NCBI GenBank assembly: GCA_010672825.2
Contig: JAAHFU020000001.1
Coordinates: 1,054,001 to 1,118,000, forward strand
Direction of reading: 5' to 3'
DNA from: Leptolyngbya sp. SIO1E4
Lineage (GTDB): Bacteria; Cyanobacteriota; Cyanobacteriia; Phormidesmidales; Phormidesmidaceae
DNA: 64,000 nucleotides
Position numbers and translations under genes: made by a program
Notes under the pieces: model-generated
Told to the model about the DNA's origin: nothing
What the model saw: only the letters and a program-made list of their open reading frames with translations
Databases searched by the model: none
Part shown: piece after piece, positions 35,399 to 44,538 of the stretch
Numbering within the stretch: the first letter of the stretch is position 1
Layout of the letters: each line of letters opens with the position of its first letter

Positions 35399-36106
35399 TT
35401 GAGATTTGATGTAATTACGCTGTTTCCCGACTTTTTTGAGTCTCCCTTACGATCTGGTCTATTGGGCAAGGCGCTAGATCGCGGAATTGCCGAGGTCAAT
35501 CTGGTTAACCCTCGGGACTTTACAACGGATAAGCACCATAGGGTCGATGATGAACCCTATGGGGGAGGGGTAGGCATGCTGATGAAGCCCGAACCCATCT
35601 TCGCTGCCGTGGAGTCGCTGCCGAGCTTACCGCAGCGGGAGGTCATACTCCTGACCCCCCAGGGGGAAACCATGACCCAATCCTTATTTCGCTCCTTGGC
35701 CACAAACTATGACCAACTGGTTCTAATTTGTGGCCATTATGAGGGCGTAGATGAGCGCGTGCTGCATCTGGTGACACGAGAGGTGTCGTTAGGGGATTTT
35801 GTCCTGACCTGTGGAGAGATTCCAGCCTTGACTCTCATCAACGGCGTCGTACGCTTGCGACCAGGCACCGTTGGCAAAGCAGAGTCGCTGAAGTATGAAA
35901 GTTTTGAAGCGGGTTTACTGGATTATCCCCAATACACGCGTCCGGCAGTATTTCGTGGTTGGGAAGTCCCTGAGGTATTGCGTTCAGGAAACCATGGGGC
36001 GATCGCTCAATGGCGACAAGCAGAACAGCTGAAACGGACTCAGCATAGACGTCCTGACCTTTATCAGGCGTGGATCGCCCAACAGCAATCTCAAACTTCT
36101 CAATAA
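35399..36106 (+). CDS. trmD: tRNA (guanine(37)-N1)-methyltransferase
   Basis: The 235-residue protein is a SPOUT methyltransferase. It starts MRFDVITLFPDFFESPL (TTG initiation at 35399) and contains HHRVDDEPYGGGVGMLMKPEP (~residues 42-62), ILLTPQGETM (~82-91), LICGHYEGVDERV (~108-120), and the trefoil-knot SAM site EVSLGDFVLTCGEIPALTLI (~127-146). TrmD methylates G37 of tRNAs reading CNN codons and prevents +1 frameshifting. Length and motifs are standard. It precedes ispF by 114 bp, with a possible weak terminator between. Confidence 0.95.
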   Translation: MRFDVITLFPDFFESPLRSGLLGKALDRGIAEVNLVNPRDFTTDKHHRVDDEPYGGGVGMLMKPEPIFAAVESLPSLPQREVILLTPQGETMTQSLFRSLATNYDQLVLICGHYEGVDERVLHLVTREVSLGDFVLTCGEIPALTLINGVVRLRPGTVGKAESLKYESFEAGLLDYPQYTRPAVFRGWEVPEVLRSGNHGAIAQWRQAEQLKRTQHRRPDLYQAWIAQQQSQTSQ

Positions 36107-36108
36107 AC

Positions 36109-36125
36109 TCCCGTAATTTTCGGGA
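36109..36125 (+). terminator. Possible weak terminator after trmD
   Basis: tcccg (36109-36113) pairs with cggga (36121-36125), followed by cttcttcttt. The stem is only 5 bp, so termination would be inefficient. Confidence 0.3.
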
Positions 36126-36220
36126 ACTTCTTCTTTAAAATTTCATCAAGTGATCATGCATCTTCAAGGAATGTGCACAATATCACTGACTTTATGTCCG
36201 GATACTCTCACGATTAGCCC

Positions 36221-36697
36221 ATGAATTTACGGATCGGCAATGGCTATGACATTCACCGCTTGGTGACAGGGCGCTCCTTGATTCTGGGGGGCGTCTCTAT
36301 CGACCACGAAATGGGGTTATTAGGTCATAGCGATGCTGATGTACTGACCCACGCCATTATGGATGCTCTTTTAGGAGCGCTGAGTTTAGGGGACATCGGT
36401 CTCCATTTTCCACCCAGCGACCCAAAATGGGCCGGGGCTAATAGCTTACGGCTGTTAGAACAGGTGCACCATATGGTCAGGGATCACCATTGGGCAATCG
36501 TCAACATTGACAGCGTGGTGGTGGCAGAGCGACCTAAGCTCAAACCCTACATTGGGACAATGCGAGAGACCTTAGCGCAGGTGTTGAACGTCGCCCCTGA
36601 AAAGATAGGGGTGAAAGCAACCACCAACGAAAAGCTCGGCCCAACGGGTCGAGAAGAAGGGATTGCAGCCTACGCAGTGGCTTTGCTGTCCCAGTAA
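36221..36697 (+). CDS. ispF: 2-C-methyl-D-erythritol 2,4-cyclodiphosphate synthase
   Basis: The 158-residue protein starts [21 protein letters not shown] supplies zinc ligands. The next blocks are [22 protein letters not shown] (~residues 34-55; His zinc ligand), [19 protein letters not shown] (~58-76) and the C-terminal [19 protein letters not shown]. All are characteristic of IspF, which forms the cyclic diphosphate MEcPP in the MEP isoprenoid pathway. It provides precursors for chlorophyll phytol, carotenoids and plastoquinone, including the solanesyl chain made by the sds product in this window. Length is normal. Confidence 0.95.
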   Translation: MNLRIGNGYDIHRLVTGRSLILGGVSIDHEMGLLGHSDADVLTHAIMDALLGALSLGDIGLHFPPSDPKWAGANSLRLLEQVHHMVRDHHWAIVNIDSVVVAERPKLKPYIGTMRETLAQVLNVAPEKIGVKATTNEKLGPTGREEGIAAYAVALLSQ

Positions 36698-36962
36698 TTG
36701 ATAAAGCGCCAAGGGCCGTCAGTTGACAAGCACGTTCAGCAGCATGCAGAAGGTGTCATAAAGAGCCCAAAATGTCTTGCAAAATACATTTCCATCCATG
36801 TTTTTTTAGTTAAGCTAAATTACGTTTTGATGAAGAAATCATGATTTTTGGGATTGCAAGGTCAAGAATACAGGTATTAGGGTATTGGCTCCATTGCCAC
36901 AGCATCCTAAAGAACCAGTTAGGGCGTTTCACAGGTGGTCAGGTACTTTTGAGGTTTAGCGC

Positions 36963-37379
36963 ATGAGCATCTATCACAGTCACCAGCTAGCATTTGCGGG
37001 GGCTGCTCAGCAAGGAGAGATGGCGACTAGCTTGCGGGAAGAACGGACTTATCCTTCCTGGTTTCGGACAATTCCTCCCGAGCGTATTGGGCTGGATGGC
37101 CGGTATGACTATTACGGTCTTCAGAAGCGGGTTGAGGCAACTTTTCAAGAGCGTTTTGACCCTCAAACCTTGGCAGGGCTCTCTGTTAACCAGCGAGGTC
37201 GCGTGGTGATACTCTATGGTCGGGTTTCTGGAAGAGAGATGCTTCAACGGCTTGTTTCACTCGCGGAGCGGGTTGAAGGCGCTATTCGAGTTGAGGCTGC
37301 CTGTCTCACTGTAGACAGTGGGTCTAGCGCAACGGCGGCAAAGTCTGAGGAAGTTTTGCTCAGCTCTGCTGACCTTTGA
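36963..37379 (+). CDS. Conserved hypothetical protein with BON-like segment
   Basis: The 138-residue protein has a polar N-terminus with TYPSWFRTIPPERIGLDGRYDYYGL, then a helix-strand-strand-helix stretch (~residues 55-115: RVEATFQERFDPQTLAGL, RVVILYGRVSGREMLQRL, VEGAIRVEAACLTV) that resembles a BON domain, a small fold often linked to membrane or lipid binding. No signal peptide is evident, so it is probably cytoplasmic. The similarity is by pattern only, and function is unknown. It is a single gene between ispF and queG. Confidence 0.6.
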   Translation: MSIYHSHQLAFAGAAQQGEMATSLREERTYPSWFRTIPPERIGLDGRYDYYGLQKRVEATFQERFDPQTLAGLSVNQRGRVVILYGRVSGREMLQRLVSLAERVEGAIRVEAACLTVDSGSSATAAKSEEVLLSSADL

Positions 37380-37565
37380 GTAAGCAGCAGTCAAAGACTT
37401 GAAAGCATGAGCGGATAGTCCCGTCTGGCACCCCCCTTTTGAGCCGCGATTTAGGGCTCATCGTTTCAGCTGTAGGGGGATGATCAGGTCCAAAGAGCAC
37501 TCCGATCTGCCCAGACCTGCCCAGATTTGAGGTGAGGGCTGTCCCGCTCCCGTAAAGATTGCATA

Positions 37566-38540
37566 TTGTCTACCGTGTCATTGCCAGTAAGTGCTCAGCA
37601 GGTTCGGCAACAAGCTTTAAGTTTGGGGTTCCATAAGGTCGGCATTGCCCCAGCTAACCCCGATTCTTCTGAATTACAGGCCAGTCATCAAGCACTTCAG
37701 CATTGGTTGGCTCAGGGATATCAGGCTGATATGGCTTGGATGTCAAACCCGCGACGTCAGGACATTCATCAGGTCATGGCGGAGGCGCGATCGCTCATCT
37801 GTGTGGCGCTGAATTACTACACGCCCCATCAGCATTCCCAAGACCCTCAGCACGGCAAAATCTCTCGCTATGGTTGGGGGCGAGACTATCACCGTGTCAT
37901 GCAGAAAAAACTTAAGGCCCTCTCAGATTGGCTGCGATCGCTGAGTCCCACCATCGAAACTCGGTTTTATGTGGATACCGGGCCAGTGCAGGACAAGGTT
38001 TGGGCCCAGCAGGCAGGCATTGGCTGGATTGCGAAAAATGGCAACGTCATCACCCGTGAATACGGATCCTGGGTATTTTTGGGTGAAGTGCTCACCAACC
38101 TCGAGCTAGCTCCAGATTCCCCCCATACCGCCCACTGCGGCACCTGCACCCGCTGTTTGGAGGCTTGCCCAACGGCAGCGATCGTGGCGCCGTTCGTAGT
38201 CGATGCGAATCGCTGCATCGCTTACCACACCATTGAGAATCGAGCGGACAGTTTGCCCCCTGAGATTGCCGATCGCCTGTCAGGATGGGTGGCTGGCTGT
38301 GATATCTGTCAGGATGTGTGTCCCTGGAATGAGCGATTTGCGCAAGAAACCGATGTGCCTGATTTTCAGCCCTACCCTGACAATGTTGCCCCCTCCCTAT
38401 CAGCGTTAGCAGAACTCACCGAATCGGAATGGAATCAGCGGTTCCCCGCATCGGCGCTACGTCGCATTAAGCCAGAGATGTGGCGGCGCAATGCCAAAGC
38501 GGCCCAGCAGGGAGGACACCCCGCAAAGGAGACGGGCTGA
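37566..38540 (+). CDS. queG: Epoxyqueuosine reductase
   Basis: The 324-residue protein has a B12-binding catalytic N-terminal domain ([22 protein letters not shown] at ~residues 137-158; [18 protein letters not shown]) and two [4Fe-4S] clusters with [16 protein letters not shown] (~192-207) and [11 protein letters not shown] (~243-253). QueG is cobalamin dependent and reduces epoxyqueuosine to queuosine in tRNA anticodons. The C-terminal HEAT-like extension seen in some homologues is absent or short. Initiation is at TTG 37566 or GTG 37575. It has no operon partner here. Confidence 0.92.
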   Translation: MSTVSLPVSAQQVRQQALSLGFHKVGIAPANPDSSELQASHQALQHWLAQGYQADMAWMSNPRRQDIHQVMAEARSLICVALNYYTPHQHSQDPQHGKISRYGWGRDYHRVMQKKLKALSDWLRSLSPTIETRFYVDTGPVQDKVWAQQAGIGWIAKNGNVITREYGSWVFLGEVLTNLELAPDSPHTAHCGTCTRCLEACPTAAIVAPFVVDANRCIAYHTIENRADSLPPEIADRLSGWVAGCDICQDVCPWNERFAQETDVPDFQPYPDNVAPSLSALAELTESEWNQRFPASALRRIKPEMWRRNAKAAQQGGHPAKETG

Positions 38541-38693
38541 CTCATCCGTTCGGGTCGCTACAGTTCTTAACATGGCAGAGGATAGGGCAGGGCGATCGAT
38601 AGGATAATAATCAGTGCTTCAAAAATTGCTCGCCCAAGGGTGCGATCGCGCGATCGCACAGCGTTAAGACTGGTCTCTCAGAGGAAAAGAACG

Positions 38694-39995
38694 TTGGTTA
38701 GTACAGCCCCATTAAAAACCACCAAGTCAGAAGAAATTTTTGCTGCGGCTCAGCAACTGATGCCCGGAGGCGTAAGCTCTCCTGTCCGTGCTTTCAAATC
38801 CGTTGGCGGACAGCCCATCGTGTTTGACCGGGTCAAAGGGGCTTATATATGGGATGTCGATAACAACCAATACATTGACTATGTAGGCACTTGGGGCCCC
38901 GCCATTTGCGGCCACGCTCATCCTGAAGTTTTGCAGGCCCTCTCCGCTGCCCTAGAAAAAGGCACTAGCTTCGGTGCGCCTTGCTATTTAGAAAATGTGT
39001 TGGCTGAAATGGTCATCAATGCGGTTCCCAGCATTGAAATGGTGCGATTCGTCAACTCCGGAACCGAAGCTTGCATGGCGGTGCTGCGGCTAATGCGCGC
39101 CTTTACCGGCCGCGACAAAATCATCAAATTTGAGGGCAATTACCACGGTCACGCCGATATGTTCTTGGTGAAAGCCGGGTCTGGCGTCGCCACCCTGGGC
39201 TTGCCTGACTCACCTGGCGTGCCCAAGGCTGCAACCCAAAGCACGCTGACTGCACCCTACAACGACCTGGAAGCCGTCAAGGCTCTGTTTGAAGAGAACC
39301 GCGGCGAAGTTGCAGGCGTCATTCTAGAGCCCGTCGTCGGCAATTCTGGTTTCATTACCCCCGATGCCGGATTTTTAGCTGGGCTGCGCGAAATCACCCG
39401 CGAACATGATGCCTTGCTGGTCTTTGACGAAGTCATGACCGGCTTCCGCATTTCCTACGGCGGGGCTCAAGAAAAGTTTGGCGTCACCCCCGATCTCACA
39501 ACCCTCGGTAAAATCATCGGCGGGGGGCTGCCGGTCGGAGCCTATGGCGGTCGCCGCGACATTCTAGAAATGATTGCCCCCGCTGGCCCGGTGTACCAAG
39601 CTGGCACCCTATCGGGTAACCCTTTGGCCATGACTGCAGGCATCAAAACCCTAGAAATTCTCCAGCGCCCCGGTGCTTACGAGCAGTTAGAGACCATGAC
39701 GAAAAAGCTGATTGAGGGTCTGCTAGCTGCCGCTCGGGATACCGGACATGCTGTCTGCGGTGGCAACATCAGCGCCATGTTCGGGATGTTCTTCACCGCA
39801 GGGCCGGTGCATAGCTATGAGGACGCCAAGAAGGCTGACACCGAAAAGTTCAACCGTTTCCATCGCGGCATGTTAAAAGCGGGCATTTACCTCGCCCCCT
39901 CCCAATATGAGGCTGGTTTCACGTCCTTAGCCCACACCGATGCGGACATTGAGAAGACGATCGCGGCAGCCCGTAAAGTGCTCGCAGATCTGTAA
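38694..39995 (+). CDS. hemL: Glutamate-1-semialdehyde 2,1-aminomutase
   Basis: The 433-residue PLP enzyme converts glutamate-1-semialdehyde to 5-aminolevulinate, the first committed tetrapyrrole precursor for chlorophyll, heme and bilins. Motifs: [43 protein letters not shown] (~residues 115-136), [12 protein letters not shown] (~240-251), and the PLP lysine in [19 protein letters not shown] (~265-283). I chose TTG at 38694 because AGAGGAAAAG lies just upstream and the length then matches the family. The frame extends back to GTG 38640, but that stretch overlaps two HIP1-like GCGATCGC sites and encodes an unconserved basic tail. Confidence 0.95.
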   Translation: MVSTAPLKTTKSEEIFAAAQQLMPGGVSSPVRAFKSVGGQPIVFDRVKGAYIWDVDNNQYIDYVGTWGPAICGHAHPEVLQALSAALEKGTSFGAPCYLENVLAEMVINAVPSIEMVRFVNSGTEACMAVLRLMRAFTGRDKIIKFEGNYHGHADMFLVKAGSGVATLGLPDSPGVPKAATQSTLTAPYNDLEAVKALFEENRGEVAGVILEPVVGNSGFITPDAGFLAGLREITREHDALLVFDEVMTGFRISYGGAQEKFGVTPDLTTLGKIIGGGLPVGAYGGRRDILEMIAPAGPVYQAGTLSGNPLAMTAGIKTLEILQRPGAYEQLETMTKKLIEGLLAAARDTGHAVCGGNISAMFGMFFTAGPVHSYEDAKKADTEKFNRFHRGMLKAGIYLAPSQYEAGFTSLAHTDADIEKTIAAARKVLADL

Positions 39996-40045
39996 CTTGA
40001 CTCTGCCCCCACGACCAATTCGCACCATCGTCATTAACCATTAGC

Positions 40046-40088
40046 AAAAAGCGGTAAGGGTATCAGTCTTGCTCCCTTACCGCTTTTT
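40046..40088 (+). terminator. Strong intrinsic terminator after hemL
   Basis: aaaaagcggtaaggg (40046-40060) and cccttaccgcttttt (40074-40088) form a perfect 15-bp stem with a 13-base loop. The stem ends in a T-run in both directions. It lies 50 bp downstream of hemL. Confidence 0.9.
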
Positions 40089-40591
40089 GTTAGTCGCTCG
40101 ACTGTAAGCGTTGCTGAATAATCCTAAATCTCTCAATATCGACTATCAACTACCGAAGATGATGTCATCACTGCTTGGGAGCAAGCGAGGTGCTCATGCT
40201 CCCGAGACATCTCTTCACCAAAAATTCAAACAAATACCCCGCTATCTCCTAGGCACTTGCCAGCCCTTCAGCTACCATCATGATTGCAGGCCTAAGCATA
40301 ATTACTGAGATTACATCTCGCCTAATTGACCACTTGCCATCACTCACTTTCCCCAATTCTTCACCAGAGCCTTTTCGGTATGCCTGCTGTGAGCTTCAAT
40401 TTCAGCCCCTTGCCCTTTAGAACTAACCCTACGCCCCCTAGCTGAGCACTCGTTACCCTCTTGGTTAGTCGCACTGTCGAAGCAGTCAGAGATACCCCCT
40501 CAAGATGGGGTTATCGAGATCAGAATGCTGCTGGAGTCAGAGGGATTGGCCTGCTCGATGAACACCTTAAAGACTGTGAGGCGTAATCAGC
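40089..40591. other. Intergenic region before the FG-GAP gene
   Basis: About 500 bp without a convincing gene. A 65-codon frame at 40111-40308 has no features of a real protein. The inverted pair gataccccctcaag/atggggttatc near 40490-40515 is the only visible structure. Confidence 0.35.
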
Positions 40592-43180
40592 ATGTTTGTT
40601 CCCAGCTTTAATCTGAGTGACCTGGACGGCAGCAATGGGTTTGTCCTCAACGGCATTAACATCCATGACATTGTCGGCCAATCCGTGAGCGGAGCCGGAG
40701 ACATCAATGGGGATGGCATTGATGACCTCATCATTGGCGCATCTTTAGCTGACCCGAACGGTCAATATAACGCGGGCGAAAGCTACGTGATATTTGGCGG
40801 CAGCGCTGTGGGCAGTAGCGGCAGCCTGGCATTATCGGCCCTGGATGGCCGCAACGGCTTTGTTCTCAACGGCATCAATGAGAGAGACTCCTCAGGTCGC
40901 GCCGTCAGCGGGGCGGGGGATATTAATGGGGATGGCATTGATGACCTCATTCTTGGCGCCTATCGGGCAGACCCCAATGGGAACAGGTACAGTGGTGAGA
41001 GCTATGTGGTCTTTGGAGGCAGCGCTGTCGGCAACAGCAGCAGCCTAGAGTTGTCGGCCTTGGATGGCAGCAACGGCTTCGTCCTCAAGGGCATCAATAC
41101 CGATGACCGCTCAGGGGCCTCGGTCAGCGATGCGGGGGATATCAACGGCGACGGCATTGATGACCTCATCATTGGGGCACCCGGTGGCGATCCCAATGAG
41201 AACAATGGTGCGGGCGAGAGTTATGTGGTCTTTGGGGGCAGCGCTGTCGGCAACAGCGGCAGCCTAGAGTTGTCAGCGCTGGATGGCAGCAACGGCTTTT
41301 CCCTCAACGGCATCAATAACTATGACGGCTCAGGTCGCGTCGTTAGTGGGGCGGGAGACGTTAACGGGGATGGCTTTGATGATTTAATTATCGGCGCCTC
41401 TGGTGCAAACCCCAATGGCAATAACCAGGCAGGTGAGACCTACGTGGTGTTTGGCGGCAGCGCTGTCGGCAGCAGCGGCAGCCTGGATCTGGCGACCCTG
41501 GAAGGCAGCAACGGATTTTCCCTCAACGGCACCAATCCATTTGATTCCTCAGGTCGTTCCATCAGTGGGGCGGGAGACGTTAACGGGGATGGCTTTGATG
41601 ATTTGATTATTGGCGCCCCTGGTGCAAACCCTAATGGCAACAATCGGGCGGGTGAGACCTATGTAATTTTTGGCAGCAGCACTGTCGGCAGCAGCGGAAA
41701 TCTGGATCTGGCGGCTCTGGACGGCAGCAACGGCTTTGTTTTGCGCGGCATCGCAGCCTTCGACGCGTTGGGCCAATCCGTGAGCGGGGCGGGAGACATT
41801 AATGGGGATGGCATGGATGATCTCATCATTGGGGCCACCATTGGTGACTCTATTGGTGAGAGCACTGGCGAAGGGAAAAGTTATGCCGTGTTTGGTAGCA
41901 GCGATATCGGCAGCGGCGGCAGCCTGGATTTGACAACGCTGGATGGCAGCAACGGCTTTGTGCTCAATGGTGTGAACGCCAATGACTTTTCTGGCTACTC
42001 AGTCAGTGGAACAGGGGACATCAATGGCGATGGGGTGGATGATTTTATTATTGGCGCTACCAATGCAGGCTCTGGCCCTATCGATGATCCGGGTAACGAC
42101 GAGAGTCGGCCTGGCGCCAGCTATGTGGTGTTTGGCATCAATCAAGCCAATGATGCCCCGATCGCAGCTGACGATACCTTCACCACCCATGAAGGTGTTG
42201 CAGCAACGATTGATGTTTTGGGCAATGATACCGATGTTGACAATGACAGCCTGAGCATCGACGGGGTTGTCCAGCCCACCCATGGCAGCGTCCGTCTGAA
42301 TGAAGACAATACCTTAACGTATACTCCCAACTCCGGCTTCACTGGCACGGATAGTTTCACCTACACCGTTACCGATGGCAATGAAGGCACAGACACTGCG
42401 ACAGTTTTGATTGAGGTTCTGGCGGTTATTGAACCGGCACCCGTTCTGTTTGACTATGAACAGTTTCTGCGCAGCCAACAACCAATAGCCACGGTCCCCA
42501 TAGAAACTATGGATGGGTTGCCACTCGCCCAGTTGTTTGATGAACAATACTATCTCAACCAAAACTCCGATGTAGCGGCAGCGGTCAGTACTGGAGGGTT
42601 GAGTTCAGGGTATCAGCACTTTGTACAGTTCGGTCTAGCAGAAGGTCGTAACCCGAGCGTGCTATATGATGAAGCCTTTTATCTAGCCAATAACGCTGAC
42701 ATTGCAGCGGCGGTGGCAGCGGACTTCATTGACAGTGGCCTAACGCATTTCCTTCTGTTTGGCCATGAAGAGGCACGTGACCCCAGCAGCCTATTCAACT
42801 CGGAAGACTACTTGACGAATAATCCGGATGTTGTGGCCGCGGTGGAGGACGGTCTCTTGCAGAGTGCTTTTGAGCACTATATTGTCTTTGGCGCTGACGA
42901 GAATCGTCTCCCTGCCCTATCTCTCTACAATGAAGCCTTCTATCTGGAAAACAACCCGGATGCAGAGGCCGCCATTGCAGAGGGCACGGTTGCCGATGGG
43001 TTAGCGCATTTTATCCGCATCGGTCAGCAAGCAGGGCTAGCACCGAGTACGCTATACAACGAGGCCAGCTATCGTAGCCTGCATCCTGATGTGGATGCAG
43101 CGGTAGCAACCGGCCTGTTTGCCAGTGGCTTTGAGCACTATGCAACCTTTGGCCGTTTTGAAGGCCGCACCGTCAGTTAG
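40592..43180 (+). CDS. Seven-bladed FG-GAP (integrin-like) protein with cadherin-like domain and five C-terminal repeats
   Basis: The 862-residue protein is modular. Residues ~1-520 hold seven FG-GAP repeats of ~70 residues, each with LDGSNGFVLNGIN, SGAGDINGDGIDDLIIGA and SYVVFGGSAVG; the DxNGDGxDD loops bind Ca2+, and seven blades make a complete beta-propeller. Residues ~525-620 form a bacterial cadherin-like/VCBS domain (DDTFTTHEGVAATIDVLGND). Residues ~640-862 are five ~44-residue repeats of the type LYNEAFYLxNNPDVxAAV...GFEHYxxFGxxEGR. There is no N-terminal signal peptide, so type I or another non-classical export is likely, but no RTX nonapeptides are present. It is probably an adhesin or matrix protein; no transporter is adjacent. 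Confidence 0.85.
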   Translation: MFVPSFNLSDLDGSNGFVLNGINIHDIVGQSVSGAGDINGDGIDDLIIGASLADPNGQYNAGESYVIFGGSAVGSSGSLALSALDGRNGFVLNGINERDSSGRAVSGAGDINGDGIDDLILGAYRADPNGNRYSGESYVVFGGSAVGNSSSLELSALDGSNGFVLKGINTDDRSGASVSDAGDINGDGIDDLIIGAPGGDPNENNGAGESYVVFGGSAVGNSGSLELSALDGSNGFSLNGINNYDGSGRVVSGAGDVNGDGFDDLIIGASGANPNGNNQAGETYVVFGGSAVGSSGSLDLATLEGSNGFSLNGTNPFDSSGRSISGAGDVNGDGFDDLIIGAPGANPNGNNRAGETYVIFGSSTVGSSGNLDLAALDGSNGFVLRGIAAFDALGQSVSGAGDINGDGMDDLIIGATIGDSIGESTGEGKSYAVFGSSDIGSGGSLDLTTLDGSNGFVLNGVNANDFSGYSVSGTGDINGDGVDDFIIGATNAGSGPIDDPGNDESRPGASYVVFGINQANDAPIAADDTFTTHEGVAATIDVLGNDTDVDNDSLSIDGVVQPTHGSVRLNEDNTLTYTPNSGFTGTDSFTYTVTDGNEGTDTATVLIEVLAVIEPAPVLFDYEQFLRSQQPIATVPIETMDGLPLAQLFDEQYYLNQNSDVAAAVSTGGLSSGYQHFVQFGLAEGRNPSVLYDEAFYLANNADIAAAVAADFIDSGLTHFLLFGHEEARDPSSLFNSEDYLTNNPDVVAAVEDGLLQSAFEHYIVFGADENRLPALSLYNEAFYLENNPDAEAAIAEGTVADGLAHFIRIGQQAGLAPSTLYNEASYRSLHPDVDAAVATGLFASGFEHYATFGRFEGRTVS

Positions 43181-43206
43181 GGCATCGCTATAGTCACCCA
43201 AGGCGG

Positions 43207-43743
43207 TCAGTGATCCAGCAATTGCTGCCATTCTTGCAGGATGCTGGGGGCAACAACTAACTGAATCGGCTCGCCGTCCTGCACGGGCATTTGTATCTCT
43301 AGGGGAATCTCCGGCTGCAGGTCTTTGAGCACTGTTTTCAAGTCGTATTGGCCGATATGGGGCTCAGGGGCCGTCTCATCGGTGAAGAGTTTGGCAGACG
43401 CATCAGGGGCGGTGAAGGTTCTGCCCAGAGAATCTAGCAGTTTCAGGGGTTGATCGCGATCAATGACGGCAGCACCTGGGAAGCCCACTAAGCGCAGCGA
43501 GAGGATCTCAGCCCCCTCTCGTGGCTGGCGTTTGAAGGCGATCGCCTGCCAGCGGTTGCCCTGCTGATCTTGCAGGGCAGCGCGGGTTTGATAAAGGATT
43601 TGACCGGGGGCTTCTTCTAACTGGCGAATGGTTGCCTGAGCCGGAAAGGGAAACAGCAGTACCAGCACGGTGATGAGGCTAAACAATAGGGCGATCGCCC
43701 GTAGTCGTTTCATGGGTTTTGACCCGGTTGATTGCATCCGCAT
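43207..43743 (-). CDS. DUF3122-like exported protein
   Basis: From Met at 43743 the product has 178 residues: a signal peptide (MKRLRAIALLFSLITVLVLL, cleavage near PAQA), then a compact beta-rich domain (GQILYQTRAALQDQQGNRWQ, LSLRLVGFPGAAVIDRDQPL). It matches my recollection of the cyanobacterial DUF3122 family, which is uncharacterised. It lies 16 bp downstream of the heme protein gene, so they may share a transcript. ATG 43713 is a later alternative start right at the signal peptide. Confidence 0.7.
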   Translation of the reverse strand: MRMQSTGSKPMKRLRAIALLFSLITVLVLLFPFPAQATIRQLEEAPGQILYQTRAALQDQQGNRWQAIAFKRQPREGAEILSLRLVGFPGAAVIDRDQPLKLLDSLGRTFTAPDASAKLFTDETAPEPHIGQYDLKTVLKDLQPEIPLEIQMPVQDGEPIQLVVAPSILQEWQQLLDH

Positions 43744-43759
43744 CGATATCGATTGACCC

Positions 43760-44371
43760 TCACTGCGACTCAATCGCGGTTTGCACCACTTGCTTAACCT
43801 CATCGGGAATAAACACGGCATATAGGCCCCGCAAATCTCCCACGTTGAAGTTAAAGGCTTTGTCGTCAGGGTAATTGGCTTTTACAAAATCAGGGCGATC
43901 GGCCTTAGCCCCATGGCAGGCAAGGCAACTCGCCTCCACGTTGATGCGGCGGTAATAGCGCACCCCTGATTGCCCCTCAAGGGTTTCTTGATTCCAAAAG
44001 CCCTGCAGTTCTGGATCATGCTCGAACTTAGTCAGGGCCATGCGCGCAAAGCGCGTATCTGGCCCATGATCTGGATTGCGATACCGGCTGGCAATTTGCT
44101 TGACCTGCCACCCGTTTTCTTGGCTCAACCGTTTGGCTCCCATCCCGACCGGCTTACAAACCTGCTTGAACGTTTCACCCGTGGGCATTTCGTCTCGCCC
44201 CTCCAGGGTGGAAGCCAGCTCCGATCGCAAAGCATCCAGATTTTCGATTTCCTCTACGGCTTTGCCGAGTTCAACCGGGAGGGGTTGGGCGATCGCCTCA
44301 GGCAGGCAACCTAACCATAGGCCCATAAACAGCCCCAGGGCACAGCCCCATAAAATGAACCGTTGAAACAT
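43760..44371 (-). CDS. Tll0287-like (DUF3365) heme-binding periplasmic protein
   Basis: The 203-residue protein has a signal peptide (residues 1-28, cleavage after EAIAQ), a helical body, and one c-type heme motif CLACHGAKADRPDF (~residues 150-163). The preceding segments MALTKFEHDPELQGFW and YYRRINVEASCL are typical of the Tll0287-like/DUF3365 family, heme-containing PAS-like redox sensors or carriers. It is encoded between the sulfide:quinone oxidoreductase and a DUF3122-like gene on the same strand, so a role in sulfide or quinone-pool sensing is plausible but unproven. Confidence 0.8.
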   Translation of the reverse strand: MFQRFILWGCALGLFMGLWLGCLPEAIAQPLPVELGKAVEEIENLDALRSELASTLEGRDEMPTGETFKQVCKPVGMGAKRLSQENGWQVKQIASRYRNPDHGPDTRFARMALTKFEHDPELQGFWNQETLEGQSGVRYYRRINVEASCLACHGAKADRPDFVKANYPDDKAFNFNVGDLRGLYAVFIPDEVKQVVQTAIESQ

Positions 44372-44390
44372 GGATTCTCCTCATGTCGCT

Positions 44391-44422
44391 AAAGGCAGAA
44401 ATCAGAAGGCAGAAGGCAAAAC
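44391..44422 (+). repeat. Short purine-rich AGAAGGCAGAAGGC repeat
   Basis: aaggcagaaatcagaaggcagaaggcaaaa is a degenerate tandem of (A/G)AAGGCAG units, located in the spacer between the SQR and heme protein genes. A related stretch (aagcagaaggcaaaagga) occurs at 54035-54052. Such tracts are common in cyanobacterial intergenic DNA. Confidence 0.5.
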
Positions 44423-44538
44423 CTGGCTGCATCAGGATTCCAGGAAATCCGACTGTCTTAATCAGCACTTCAGGTGCACTCGTTGCAAGGGTGGTCAGCA
44501 GAGACACGACCTATCACGCCTCCCCTGACCCGTTCACG

